From positions 9,078,417 to 9,142,416 of the forward strand of contig NC_080165.1 in assembly GCF_950295315.1 (NCBI RefSeq): a stretch of DNA of 64,000 bases, read 5' to 3'. Source of the DNA: Erinaceus europaeus. Taxonomy: Eukaryota > Chordata > Mammalia > Eulipotyphla > Erinaceidae. Below the pieces are notes generated by a model that saw nothing but the letters and a program-made list of their open reading frames with translations, ran no database searches and was not told the DNA's origin. Below, one piece after another: positions 43,956 to 54,629 of this stretch. Position numbers and translations under genes: made by a program. The stretch's first letter is position 1. Every line of letters begins with the position of its first letter.

Positions 43956-44246
43956 GAGTCTGGCAGTAGGGAGGTGGATTAAGCCACATAGCGCAAAGTG
44001 CAAGGACCGACGTAAGGATCCCGGTTTGAGCCCCCAGCTCCCCACCTGCAGAGGAGTCGATTCACAGGCTGTGAAGCAAGTCTTCAGGTGTCTGTCTTTC
44101 TCTCCCCTTCTTTGTCTTCCCCTCCTCTCTCCATTTCTCTCTGTCCTATCCAACAACAACGACATCAATAACAACAGTAATAATAACTACAACAATAAAA
44201 CAAGGGCAACAAAAGGGAATAAATAAATAAAATAAATATTAAAAAA
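43956..44246 (+). mobile_element. SINE type A inside family X, with target duplication
   Basis: The copy runs from GGGAGTCTGGCAGTAG to an AAATAAATAAAATAAATATT tail. AGAATAGGAAAGCT flanks both sides. It ends about 160 bases before exon 4. Confidence 0.94.
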
Positions 44247-44328
44247 AGAATAGGAAAGCTATCAGGGGAAGGGATGGAATACGGAGTTCTGGTGGTGGGA
44301 ACTGTATGGCATTATACCACATTATCTA
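44247..44328 (+). mobile_element. Family X repeat, 3' part, next to exon 4
   Basis: ATCAGGGGAAGGGATGG, TTCTGGTGGTGGGAACTGTA and a decayed tail end about 80 bases before the exon 4 acceptor. Confidence 0.88.
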
Positions 44329-44404
44329 AAACAAACATATAACCGGTAGACATTATATAATGACCGTGCCTCACATGCTTGTGTTTGGTTTGTCTTGGCT
44401 TCAG

Positions 44405-44670
44405 GTATCGACATCCTGAAGCTTGTAGCAGCCCAAGTGGGAAGCCAGTGGAAAGATATTTATCAGTTTCTGTGCAATGCCAGTGAGAAGGAGGTGGCCG
44501 CTTTCTCCAACGGGTACACAGCAGACCATGAGCGGGCCTATGCCGCCCTGCAGCACTGGACCATCCGGGGGCCCGAGGCCAGCCTTGCCCAGTTAATCAG
44601 TGCCCTGCGCCAGCACCGGCGTACGGACGTGGTGGAGAAGATCCGGGGACTGATGGAAGATACCACCCAG
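44405..44670 (+). CDS. TNFRSF21: TNFRSF21 exon 4: death domain
   Basis: The exon completes the split glycine and encodes 88 codons from [12 protein letters not shown] to GLMEDTTQ, which is essentially the whole cytoplasmic death domain (about residues 415-503 by human numbering). This six-helix module recruits TRADD-type adaptors. Recognisable blocks are [24 protein letters not shown] and [12 protein letters not shown]. There is no indel or stop. The exon ends in phase 0 before GTAAGA at 44671, so the next exon, beyond the window, should open in frame with the C-terminal tail. It sits between two retroelements: a family X copy ending about 80 bases upstream and an L1 3' end beginning about 85 bases downstream. 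Confidence 0.97.
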
Positions 44671-44754
44671 GTAAGAAACCCAGGGTTGTCTGTCGTTTCT
44701 GTGAACCTGTTTGTCCCTGTGCTTCAAATTTTACCAAATAAGGGGAAAATAGCT

Positions 44755-45066
44755 CGTATTGGGTTCACAAAAAAGCCAGAAAGGGAAGGAAATCGATGGG
44801 ATGATCCCACACATAGAAGTTGAAAAATAAGGACAGAAGGGAAAAACAGTAAGTAGAACTTGGACTGTATTTAGTGTAGGGGCACCAAAGTTAAGGACTC
44901 TAGGGTGGGGGGAGTGTTCAGATCCTGTTCCATGATGGTGAAGGAGGGCCTGGGGGGTTGTTTAGAGTCTTATCTGGAAAACTGAGAAGTGTTACACATG
45001 TACTGTATCTTACTGTCGACTGTAAACCATTAATTCCCCCAGTAAAGAAAATAAAAAGATAAAAAA
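44755..45066 (+). mobile_element. L1 LINE 3' end, just downstream of exon 4
   Basis: GGGTTCACAAAAAAGCCAGA, AGAACTTGGACTGTATTTAG, a G-rich tract and ACTGTAAACCATTAATTCCC followed by AGTAAAGAAAATAAAA are visible. The 5' truncation lies about 85 bases after the splice donor. Confidence 0.88.
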
Positions 45067-45107
45067 TGAAAAGACTTCAAAAAAAAAAAAAAAAGAAAAA
45101 GAAAAAA

Positions 45108-45306
45108 GGGACCGGGTGGTGGCGTACCTGGTTGAGCGCATATGTTACAGTGCTCAGGGACCAAGGTTCAAGCCCCCGGTCCCCACCCTGCAGGGAGAAA
45201 GCTTTGCAAGTGGTGAAGCAGGGCTGCAGGTGTCTCTCTTTCTCCCTATCTCCCCTACGGTCTCAATTTCTGGCTGTAATTATCCAATAAATAAAGATAA
45301 TAAGAA
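45108..45306 (+). mobile_element. SINE type B in the L1 tail
   Basis: The head GACCGGGTGGTGGCGTACC follows an A-rich run derived from the L1 tail. The copy ends CCAATAAATAAAGATAATAA. Confidence 0.88.
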
Positions 45307-45888
45307 AATACTTAGAAAAAAAAAGAAATCACTGTTTAAAACCTTTCCAGCAAATTGCAAAGATTAGCAGTAGTGTCTTAAGCAGAAGCTCTGGCTGTTT
45401 TATTCAGCCAGGTGTACTTGTTGTTACCTAGCATATAGTCTCATTTGACAGAACACACTTTAAATCAGGCCAAGGAGGAAACCGGTGTTCTAGAGGCAAA
45501 ATGTTCACCTTCCACAAAATGCATTGCCCCACCCTGAAAATGCCATTGGAGACCTGAGTGGAGAAAAATCCTGAGTGGAGACCTTAGAACTCTGAATATA
45601 TTCTGCCAGTCCCTTCTAGCTTTTAGAGTTTATCTTGAGAAGTTAGTTAATAGTCTCATGGATTTCTCTTCTAGAAGACTACTTGCTTTTGTCTAACAGC
45701 CTTCAGAACTCTCCCATGTTTGCCGTTTAAACTATTATGTGTCTAAGTCACCTTAAGTTTGGATAAATTTTTCCAGGAACTTTTTTAGCTTCCTGGATTA
45801 GGAAGTCTATTCCTTTTAATTTGGGGATAGTTTCCGGTAATTCTTTTTTACATTCTTGTTTTAAATACATTTTTGATTACTTATTTTT
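45307..45888. other. Intron 4 sequence without recognisable element
   Basis: The patch around GTTTATCTTGAGAAGTTAGT looks like an old LINE remnant. It is not assigned. Confidence 0.5.
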
Positions 45889-46096
45889 GTGATCTTTATT
45901 TATTGGATAGAGACAGTCAGAAGTTGAGAGGAGAGGGGGAGATAGAGAGGAAGAGAGACAGAGAAACACTTGCTACACTGCTTCACCACTTGGCAAAGCT
46001 TTCCCCCTGCAGGTGGGGACTGGGAGCTTGAACCCAAGTCCTTTGTAACATGTGTAACATGTGCGCTCAACCAGATGTGCCACCACCCAGCCCCTC
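45889..46096 (-). mobile_element. SINE type B
   Basis: The TGATCTTTATTTATTGGATA tail and the head end GCCACCACCCAGCCCC are visible. Confidence 0.87.
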
Positions 46097-46136
46097 TGAC
46101 AGAATTTATCTTTTTCCATCACTTCTTTTTTTGATT

Positions 46137-46395
46137 TTTATTCCTACTAGGGTTATTGCTGGGGACAGGTCACTGCACTGTAAACCCTCAACTCTCAGCA
46201 GCCATTTTACCTTTCTCTCTCTCTTTTATTTGATAGGACAGAGAGAAATTGAGAGGGCATGGAGAAAGAAAAATAGATACCTGCAGACGTGCTTCACAGG
46301 TAACCTAGTCTTGAAGATGGGGAGTGAGGCTCTAATACAGGTCCATGCATATGGTAACATATACATTCAACCAGCTGTGCTACCGCCTGCCCCTT
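46137..46395 (-). mobile_element. SINE type A, long form, diverged
   Basis: TACTAGGGTTATTGCTGGGG, TGATAGGACAGAGAGAAATT and GTGCTACCGCCTGCCCC are visible. Confidence 0.8.
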
Positions 46396-46399
46396 CATT

Positions 46400-46550
46400 T
46401 TCGAAAAAAAATTTAATTTATTTTTGAGGGAGCTATGAACAGAGAGAGAAGGGGAACTAGAGAATCCGGTATATGTGCTGCTAGGTATTAAGCTGGGGGC
46501 TTTGTCTCTGAAAGTCCAGTGCTTACTCATCCTGGTACTTCCCAGACCAC
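46400..46550 (-). mobile_element. SINE type C, diverged
   Basis: A TTAATTTATTTTTGAGGGAG tail, GTATATGTGCTGCTAGG and AAAGTCCAGTGCTTACTCAT are visible. Confidence 0.7.
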
Positions 46551-46607
46551 TCCATTGTTTCATTTTGATTTCTTGTCCTTAACTTTTTTTTAAAAAGTAA
46601 ATGTTCC

Positions 46608-46925
46608 CACTAATGTTCCCTGGAGCTCCAATTCTCAGAGCCCCGCCCCACTAGGGAAAGAGAGAGACAGGCTGGGAGTATGGATCCACCTGCCAACACC
46701 CATGTTCAGTGGGGAATCAATTACAGAAGCCAGATCTTCCACCTTCAGCATCTCACAATGACCCTGGGTCCATGCTCCCAGAGGGATAAAGAATAGGAAA
46801 GTTATCAGGGGAGGGAGTGGGATATGGAGTTCTGGTGGTGGGTGGGAATTGTGTGAAGTGGTACCGTTCTCATCCTATAATTTTGTCAGTGTTTCCTTTT
46901 TATATATAAAAAAATTTTTACTTAA
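46608..46925 (+). mobile_element. Family X repeat
   Basis: TCCCTGGAGCTCCAATTCTC, GTATGGATCCACCTGCCAAC, TCAGTGGGGAATCAATTACA and TTTCCTTTTTATATATAAAA end the copy. Confidence 0.9.
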
Positions 46926-47282
46926 AAAAGTAAATGTTTTGGTAATCAGTATATACACTTAGGCTTTAACAATTCCAGCTTGATAGTTTTTATTATGTAA
47001 TTGGAGAATTTCTCTGTGGTTACAGTTTTTAAAGGCAATTACTCATATATTTGGCTTTACACATGCAAAGGTACTACTTGTTTTACATTTGTCCTGCTCC
47101 CTTTTTGTTGTTCTTTGGGTTAATTATTTTTTATTATTCCACTTTTCCTCCTCTGCTATCTAGCTATCATTTTACTTAACTATTCATGAATGTCATAGAT
47201 TAGAATATGTGGAAGATATTTTATGAATATTCACTTTTTCACTGTCTCCAAATGATGTAACATTCTTAGAAGACTTAGTCCT
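46926..47282. other. Intron 4 sequence without recognisable element
   Basis: This AT-rich stretch is not assigned. Confidence 0.5.
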
Positions 47283-47283
47283 T

Positions 47284-47570
47284 TTTTATTTTTAAAATAT
47301 TTTATTTATTTATTTATTCCTTTTGTTGCCCTTGTTGTTTTATTGTTGTAGTTATCATTGATATCCTCTTTGTTGGAGAGGACAGAAAGAAATGGAGAGA
47401 AGAGGGGAACAGAGACGGGGAGAGAAAGATAGACACCTGCAGACCTGCGTCACCACCTGTGAAGCGATTCCCCTGCAGGTGGGGAGCCGGGGGCTCGAAC
47501 GAGGATTCTTATGCTGGTCCTTGCACTTTGCGCCATGTGCACTTAACCCACTGTGCTACCGCCCACCTCC
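47284..47570 (-). mobile_element. SINE type A with target duplication
   Basis: AGAAGACTTAGT flanks both sides. The (TTTA)n tail and the head end CTACCGCCCACCTCCC are visible. Confidence 0.93.
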
Positions 47571-47651
47571 CAAGAAGACTTAGTTTTTTTGCATTGCATT
47601 TTTTTGTTGCCATGAGCTGTAATACTATACATTTTAGTCTTTAAAGGTTTT

Positions 47652-47908
47652 TTTTTTTAAATTATACTTTATTCATTCCCTTTTGTTGCCCTTGTTTTAT
47701 TGTTGTAGTCGTTGTTGGATAGGACAGAGAGAAATGGAGAGAGGAGGGGAAGATAGAGAGGGGGAGAGAAAGACAGACACCAGCAGGCCAGCTTCACTGC
47801 CTGTGAAGCGACTCCCCTGCAGGTGGGGAGCCGGGGCTCGAACCGGGATCCTTCCGCTGGTCCTTGCCCTTTGAGCCACGTGCACTTAACCCGCTGTGCC
47901 CGATTCCC
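47652..47908 (-). mobile_element. SINE type A (first of three stacked insertions)
   Basis: The tail lies at TTAAATTATACTTTATTC and the head end at GCCCGATTCCCC. AAAGGTTTTTT precedes it at 47643. Confidence 0.9.
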
Positions 47909-47912
47909 CAAG

Positions 47913-48168
47913 CGATTTTTTTCCCCTCTTGTTACCCCTGTTGTTTATCGTTGTTGCAGTTATTACTGCTGTTGTTATTGCTGTTGTTGGATAGGACAGA
48001 GAGAAATGGAGAGAGGAGGGGAAGACAGACGCCTGCAGACCTGCTTCATCGCCTATGAAGTGACTCCCCTTCAGGTGGGGAGCCAGAGGCTGGAAACCCC
48101 GATCCCTATGCTGGTCCTTGCACTTTGCGCCACGTGCTGTTAACCTGCTGCGCCACCACCTGGCTCCC
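47913..48168 (-). mobile_element. SINE type A (second of three stacked insertions)
   Basis: A TTTTTTCCCCTCTTGTTACC tail, a shortened body and the head end CCACCTGGCTCCC are visible. It abuts the previous SINE. Confidence 0.9.
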
Positions 48169-48175
48169 AAAGGTT

Positions 48176-48850
48176 TTTTTTTTTTTTTTCATTTCTTTAT
48201 TGGGGAATTAATACTTTACATTCAACAGTAAATACAATAGTTTGTACATGCATAACATTCCCCAGATTCCCATTTAACAATACAATCCCCACTATGTCAT
48301 TCATCATTTTTCATGGACCTGTATTCTCCCTACCCACCCACCCACCCACCCACCCCAGAGTCTTTTACTTTGGTGTAATATTCCAATTCCATTTCAGGTT
48401 CAACTTGTGTTTTCTTTTCTAATCTTGTTTTTCAACTTCTGCCTGAGAGTGAGATCATCCCATATTCATCCTTCTGTTTCTGACTTAGTTCACTCAACAT
48501 GATTTTTTCAAGGTCCATCCAAGATCGGCTGAAAACAGTGAAGTCACCATTTTTTACAGCTGAGTAGTATTCCATCGTGTATCTAGACCACAACTTGCTC
48601 AGCCACTCATCTGTTGTTGGACACCTGGGTTGCTTCCAGGTTTTGGCTATTACAAATTGTGCTGCTAAGAACATATATGTACACAGATCTTTTTGGATGG
48701 ATGTGTTGGGTTCCTTAGGATATATCCCCAGGAGAGGAATTGCAGGGTCATAGGGTAGGTCCATTTCTAGCCTTCTGAGAGTTCTCCAGACTGTTCTCCA
48801 CAGAGGTTGGACCCATTGACATTCCCATCAGCAGTGCAGGAGGGTTCAAA
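48176..48850 (-). mobile_element. L1 LINE 3' end, 5'-truncated
   Basis: From left to right it has a poly(T), the 3' UTR end TTTCTTTATTGGGGAATTAA, a C-rich tract (48332-48356, G-rich on the element strand), and an open frame of 110 codons on the - strand. The frame (YTMEYYSAVKNGDF, DPAIPLLGIYP) matches the C-terminal part of L1 ORF2. The 5' truncation lies at about 48850. AAAGGTTTTTTT occurs on both sides and fits a target duplication. Confidence 0.92.
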
Positions 48851-49697
48851 GGTTTTTTTTTAATACAATCTGAGTTCACATAAATTTGCCTGCAGACTGA
48901 TTTTTTCCGTTCTTCATTCCTCCTGTAACTTTAGCTTCTACTTAAGATTATTTTTTTCTTGTGTAAAGACTACTTCACAGTGTAGGCTTCTTGCAATAAA
49001 TTCTGGCTTTGTTTGTCTGGAAAAGGCTTACCAATAAGTGAGTAAATAAAGAAATTGCATTATAGGTCCTGCGGTTTTAAAGGATAGCTGGAAAATTGAA
49101 TTTCGGCTTAATAATGGTTTTTCTTTTAACACTTTTATGCCTGGGTTTAAGTTTGTCCCACTAAACAGTGAAAGAGATGACGTGGTTTTATTTTTAACTC
49201 AATATTATATAACAAATTATGTGTGTAATATTATACCAGACACTTGGGGAAATACATAAATGAATGAGGGAAAGTCAGTGCCATCAAGGAAGTCAGTGTC
49301 CAGGAATAGAAGACACAGGCTCAGGAGTGAGTCCACAGGCTGGGGGAGGAGGAAGCCTTGGGTGGACAGCAGTGGGTTGCAAAGGCCCCAAAGAGGAGCC
49401 TCTGTGTGGCGTCACATGTGGAACATCATGTCCAACATCTGCATGGAACATGTATTTGGATAGTCAGTTGGCAGATGGAGCTGCTGTCAGGTTCAATGTC
49501 TTTTCTGGTAGCATATCACTCTGGGAGCACTGGCAAATTCTTTGACCTCTCCCTTTGCTGTTGTTTTTTGTTTTTTCTTTTCCTAACTAGCTCCAACTAG
49601 TATGCACAGTGGATCCCTTTAATCCTCGATATCGTTGGTACGTTAGTGTCGAGGAACACTCTCAACGTCAAAGACTCCCTAAAGTAGATGGTTGTAG
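48851..49697. other. Intron 4 sequence without recognisable element
   Basis: Nothing assignable is seen. Confidence 0.5.
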
Positions 49698-49698
49698 G

Positions 49699-49910
49699 GG
49701 TCGGGTGGTAGCACACTGGGTTGAGCACACATGTTACAATGTGTAAGGGCGGGGGTTCAAGTCCCCAGTCCCCATGTGCAGGGGGAAAGCTTTGCCATTG
49801 GTGAAGTGGTGTTGCCGGTATCTCTCTGTCTCTCTCCCTCTGTATCTCCCCCGCCTCTCTGGATTTCTGGCTGTCTCTGTCCAATAAATAAATAAATATT
49901 ATAATAAAAA
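49699..49910 (+). mobile_element. SINE type B
   Basis: GGTCGGGTGGTAGCACACTG, the B-box GGTTCAAGTCCCC and a CCAATAAATAAATAAATATT tail are visible. Similar AAGTAGATGGTTGT/AAGTAGGTGGTGGT flanks suggest a target duplication. Confidence 0.87.
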
Positions 49911-50328
49911 ATTAAGTAGGTGGTGGTTATCTGAGTTCAGTGTCAAGGAATTGGAAATTGTAGCTAACTAAAGGTGAAGTGTTTCCTGATGCCCAGATAA
50001 ATGATCCTAGATTGGTAGAGATACTTCTCTAGGTGAGAGACTGAAGTGTCGATTTATGAGGAGAATGGCTTGCCCTCACAGTGGCTCAGTCCCTCTCAGT
50101 TCTCTCCCCCTACCTTTTTCGCATGGTGTGCATTCTGACATGCTTAACCAGAGTCGTGCTTCTCTCCACTTCCTCTCATCCTTGCCCCCAGGTGGAACTT
50201 GAGTTTTGTTTCCTCCATAGAAAACCTGGGGCAAAACTTTTTGATTCTGCCGTCTTTTCCAATACGCATTGCGATCCAAGTGGATATAAGATAAATGAAG
50301 TAACTGACTTATTAAACTCTCTCTTTCT
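49911..50328. other. Intron 4 sequence without recognisable element
   Basis: Nothing assignable is seen. Confidence 0.5.
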
Positions 50329-50329
50329 C

Positions 50330-50438
50330 CCTTCCTTCCTCCATCCCTCCCTCCCTCCCTTCCTTCCTTCCTTCCTTCCTTCCTTCCTTCCTTCCTTCCT
50401 TCCTTCCTTCCTTCCTTCCTTCCTTCCTTCCTTCCTTC
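50330..50438. repeat. (TTCC)n microsatellite
   Basis: There are about 25 units, with CCCTCC variants at the left. Confidence 0.96.
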
Positions 50439-50900
50439 CGTTCTCTCTTTCTACTAAAGTAGATAGATTTAGATGTAGTTGTGCTTTAAATCCCAGAATT
50501 CCTTCATTATTTTCTTGAATAAAAGGAAATTTAAGGACATTTTAAAAGGATAATGTTGCAAAGTAACCATAGCAATTAAAAATAATATGAAGTATTACTT
50601 TAGTGGCTGCTTTGACCAGGGATTCACAAATGCAAAGGACTGGCGTTAGTCAGGCAGGAGCGTTGAGCTCTTTTTATGGTCTCTTCGATAGATTGTGGAG
50701 AGTCAGATGCCTTTGTAGCTAAGCTCTTAGTAGGCGTGGCATCAGAGCCACTGTGTTTGCTGTTGTTCATGTCTGTGGCATAAAGTGATTCTTTGTTAAG
50801 CTGTCAGTTTGCTCTGTTTGATCAACTGGGAGAATCGGCAGTGAAATGAGCTCTGGGTATGCTGTGTGACTGCTCCTGCTGCAGAGGGTGACACACTTAG
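50439..50900. other. Intron 4 sequence without recognisable element
   Basis: Nothing assignable is seen. Confidence 0.5.
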
Positions 50901-51046
50901 TTTCTCTCTCTCTCTCTCTCTTTCCTTTCTCACCCTCCCTCCCTCCCATCCTTCCTTTCTTGCTTCCATCCTTCCTTTCTCTGTCTCCTCTTTCTTTCTT
51001 TCTTTCTTTCTCTTTCTCTCTCTTTCTTTCTTTCTTTCTTTCTCTT

Positions 51047-51096
<50 letters not shown>

Positions 51097-51220
51097 TCCT
51101 TTCTCTGTCTCCTCTTTCTTTCTTTCTTTCTTTCTCTCTTCCTTTCCTTCCTTTCTCTCCTCTTTCTTTTTTCTTTCTTTCTTTCTTTCTTTCTTTCTTT
51201 CCTTCCTTCATTCTTTCCTT

Positions 51221-51266
<46 letters not shown>

Positions 51267-51276
51267 TTTCTTTCTA
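50901..51276. repeat. Compound (TTTC)n/(CT)n/(TTCC)n polypyrimidine tract
   Basis: About 375 bases are almost pure pyrimidine on the + strand. Higher-order duplication of CTTTCTCTGTCTCCTCTTTC blocks is visible. Long K/R/E-rich or F/L/S-rich frames across it are artefacts. Confidence 0.96.
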
Positions 51277-51778
51277 CTTACCAGCTGCAGGGCGCAGCTG
51301 TCCTCATCTACAGTCCGACTGACACCAACTATTTCCAGCAATCTACTCCAGTGAAGATAAGTCGCGGCAAATACAAGCTACACATTCAACCTCGTGCTGT
51401 TTGGTTATTTGCATTTGTCTTTGCCCTCAGTTTGTCAGCCGGCTCTTGGAAATAGGGCTGTTAGGTAAACTGCCACCATCAAGCCCTGCCATCTGCTGCT
51501 CTCCGGAGTGTGAAGGGTCATTTAAGGTCAAGTTGCTCTCTTGCAGGGTGTAATTGTGGGGCCTGGAGAAACTTGTGAAGGGTGAGAATGGAATATAAAG
51601 GGATTACTGATGCATACTAGGCCTATCGATTCGATTCTTGTGAATAAACCTTTCAATTGTCCTTTAATTTACACCCTTACCAGATTTCTTAAAAATTACA
51701 TTGGGAGAAGTCAGAATCAACATCATGAAAGGAGACTGGTTGCGTCTACCAGTGCTGGAGATCATATTTTCATTTTTA
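51277..51778. other. Intron 4 sequence without recognisable element
   Basis: Nothing assignable is seen. Confidence 0.5.
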
Positions 51779-51779
51779 A

Positions 51780-52047
51780 AAATATTTATTTATTCCCTTT
51801 TGTTGCCCTTGTTGTTTTATAGTTGTAGTTATTGTTGTTATTGATGATGTCATTGTTGGGTAAGACAGAGAGAAATGGAGAGAGGAGGGGAAGACAGAGA
51901 GGGGGAGAGAAAGACAGACACCTACAGACCTGCTTCACCACCTGTGAAGCGACTCCCCTGCAGGTGGGGAGCCAGGGATCCTTACGCTGATCCTTGTGCT
52001 TCGTGCCACAGTGCGCTTAACCTGCTGCGCTACTACCTCCGGTCTCC
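51780..52047 (-). mobile_element. SINE type A with target duplication
   Basis: ATATTTTCATTTTT flanks both sides. The head end CTACCTCCGGTCTCCCC is visible. Confidence 0.92.
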
Positions 52048-52938
52048 CCATATTTTCATTTTTTAAGCCAAAACTCTAGGGAGAAAAAAAAAAACAAAAA
52101 ATGACAGCTTTCAGTTTTGGGCTTGCTCTTCTCCATCATGTATTTGTGAGACTGTCCTCTATCTGTTAGAATCCAGGTGCCAACAGCTGGTGGCAATTGG
52201 TAACAAGGCCTTTTGCGGCGATGAGCAGTAGGTTTCCGTAGACAGTAGTTAGCTGCAATGTTTGTTGGTTTGTCCCCGTCAGCCCCACTCCTATCCCCGC
52301 CCCATGGGAGAGGGACAGGACAGCAACTCTTAGCTGGGTGCTTTAATCACATTTTCCTTACTGTTTCCTTGAAAGAGCTGTTGCTCCTGCTCCTACTCCT
52401 GTTTTTTTTTTTTCTTTTCTTTTCTTTTCTTTTTGTCATGAGGGTTCTTGATGAGGTGCCCTGTCTGCATGGCAAGTCTACTGATCCCAGCTGCTTTTTT
52501 TGTTGTTGTTGTTTTCCCTTCACCTTGCCCTTTTGATTCCATTAAAAAAAATTCTTAGCAAGGAAAACTGGATTTATCCACAGCTGTGTTAAAATGCCAA
52601 CCACTAAAATGACATGTAATCAAAAAGTAATCAGAAAACAAAAACCTGGAGAAAATTTTTTTGTTTTTACTGTTATAACAGTAGGTAAGGCTTTTCTGAA
52701 TAGAATATAAAACTTAGAGCCATACAAGAAATATTCATTTACTTAAGTTATCTAAGAAAGTATCATATACATACCAAAAGACAATGTAAGAAGAAGGAGT
52801 TGTTTGCATCTTAGAGCTTATTTCTTTAAGGAAATAAAGAGATTTTACAAACCAATTTATGTGACCGATAAAAAAAACTTGAACAGCTTGCAAACAACAT
52901 AGCTCACGGAAAAGAAAACACTGAAGATATTTAAAGAT
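52048..52938. other. Intron 4 sequence, mostly unannotated
   Basis: A (TTTTC)n patch at about 52400-52434 and a degraded SINE second domain near 52436-52500 are present. The rest is AT-rich and unassigned. Confidence 0.5.
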
Positions 52939-52944
52939 ATGCAA

Positions 52945-53500
52945 TTTTTTAAATATTTATTTATAAAGTGGAAATATTGACAAGACCATAGGATAAGAGG
53001 GGTACAGTTGCACACAGTTCCCACCACCAGAACTCCGTATCCCATCCCCTTCCTTGAAACCTTTCCTATTCTTTATCCCTCTGGGAACATAGACCCTGGA
53101 TCATTATGGGATGCAGAAGGTGGAGGTCTGGCTTCCATAATTGCTTCTCTGCTGAACATGGATGTTGGCAGGTGGATCCATACTCCCAGCCTGTCTCTCT
53201 CTTTCCCTCGTGGGGCAGAACTCTGGGGAGGTGGGGCTCCAGGACACATTGGTGAGGTGTCTGCCCAGGGAAGTCAGGTTGGTGTCCTGGTAGCATCTGC
53301 AACCTGGTGTCTGAAAAAGCATTAAGATATAAAGCAGAACAAATTGTTCAATAATCTGGAACCTAAAGACAAGAATAGAGCAGCTGAGATTGGGGGGGGG
53401 TCTCCATTTTGGAAAAAAGATATTAGGTCCATTTTAGATATATTCCAAGGGCCTCATGAGCTTACTAAATTTTGCCTGAGCCCAACAGTTAATATGATAT
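52945..53500 (-). mobile_element. Family X repeat
   Basis: ATATTTATTTATAAAGTGGA tail, CCCACCACCAGAACTCCGTA, GATGCAGAAGGTGGAGGTC and CAGGACACATTGGTGAGG are visible. The match extends into the 5' region up to GGGCCTCATGAGCTTAC. Confidence 0.89.
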
Positions 53501-53539
53501 GCACATTTTTTTAACCCTGTTCAGAAGCATTATCTACGA

Positions 53540-53755
53540 AAGTACACACAGTTATCCATGTATAGGAATATATCCTACCTCTATTCCCATATGGGCCCTA
53601 CAGATATACAGAATGTCCACATATTCATTGTAGCACCATTTGGAATAACACAAGTGGGACCAACATAAATGCCCTTCAGTAGAAGACCAGTTATATAAGC
53701 TTATCCAGACAAGTACATAACAGTTGGCAAAAAAGTGTGGCTCAGCACTTTATCT
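53540..53755 (+). mobile_element. Probable old L1 3' fragment
   Basis: CATATTCATTGTAGCACCAT, TGGAATAACACAAGTGGGAC and AATGCCCTTCAGTAGAAGAC follow the L1 ORF2-end order, but the copy is strongly diverged. Confidence 0.55.
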
Positions 53756-54216
53756 CCTAACCTCAAAACTGGTTTTTAAGTTTTAAAAGGCAGAGATACT
53801 ATTGTAAAAGAATGTATAATAATTTAAGCGCCAGGAAAGAAAAATAGATGTTCTTAATTGTTGTCACTACAGGTTGGTTTTGGAAGTATGCCCAGTGGAT
53901 TGGTAACAGAAGGAGAGGGACTCAGTGTTTAGGACCTAAAAGACACCAGTAAGGAAGAAGTATTTTCTTCACTGTTCTCCCATTTTATATCTTTGAATTT
54001 GTGTTAACACATTCTAATTCTAACAACTCAAGTAATGAGTTTATTAAGTAGTAATAGCCTAATCAAATTTGTTAAGGCTATAGAAACTTGAAGACAATGA
54101 TAGATGTCTTTAAAAAAGAAAAAAGAAAAAAAAAAATGACCATGCAGTCACATTCTGTGCTGTAGAATGTCCTCAGGCAAGCTTCTTTAAATTCTTACAA
54201 CTTTTTCCTTTTCTTT
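53756..54216. other. Intron 4 sequence without recognisable element
   Basis: Nothing assignable is seen. Confidence 0.5.
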
Positions 54217-54217
54217 T

Positions 54218-54505
54218 TTTCTTTGCTGCCAGAGTTTTATTGCTGGGGCTCTGTAACTGCATCATGAATCCATTGCTTCTGGTGGCCATCTTTTTCCTTT
54301 GTTGTTGTTGAGTAGAACAGAGAAAAATTGAGAGGAGAAGATAGAGAGGGAGAGAGAAAGAAACCTGCAGACCTGCTTTACAACTTGTGAAGCAGCCCCC
54401 CTCAACCCCCGCAGGTGAGGAGGTGGGGGGCTCGAACTGGGATCTTTGTGCCAGTCCTTGTGCTTTGCACTGTGCGCCAAACCCGGTGTGCTACCGCCCA
54501 GCCCC
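54218..54505 (-). mobile_element. SINE type A, long form
   Basis: GCTGCCAGAGTTTTATTGCT (second domain), CCGCAGGTGAGGAGG and the head end CCGCCCAGCCCC are visible. The copy abuts the TTTC array. Confidence 0.88.
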
Positions 54506-54506
54506 C

Positions 54507-54561
<55 letters not shown>

Positions 54562-54570
54562 CTCTCTCTT

Positions 54571-54626
<56 letters not shown>

Positions 54627-54628
54627 TC
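54507..54628. repeat. (TTTC)n microsatellite
   Basis: There are about 30 units with a central CTCTCTCT patch, between a SINE head and a family X tail. Confidence 0.96.
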
Positions 54629-54629
54629 A

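Larger units (their letters stand above)
15169..44404 (+). other. TNFRSF21: TNFRSF21 intron 3
   Basis: This intron of about 29.2 kb runs from the GT at 15169 to the CAG at 44402-44404, with a short T-rich acceptor tract. It carries most of the window's retroelements: both solo LTRs, the foreign-looking LINE at 40021-41055 and numerous SINEs. I see no other exon in it. Confidence 0.93.

Noticed and set aside
48432..48764. 110-codon frame as an independent small gene
   Set aside because: It is the C-terminal remnant of L1 ORF2 in a 5'-truncated insertion.
50796..51354. Lysine/arginine/glutamate-rich 181-codon frame and phenylalanine/serine-rich frames
   Set aside because: They are products of the TTTC polypyrimidine tract, open in several frames at once.
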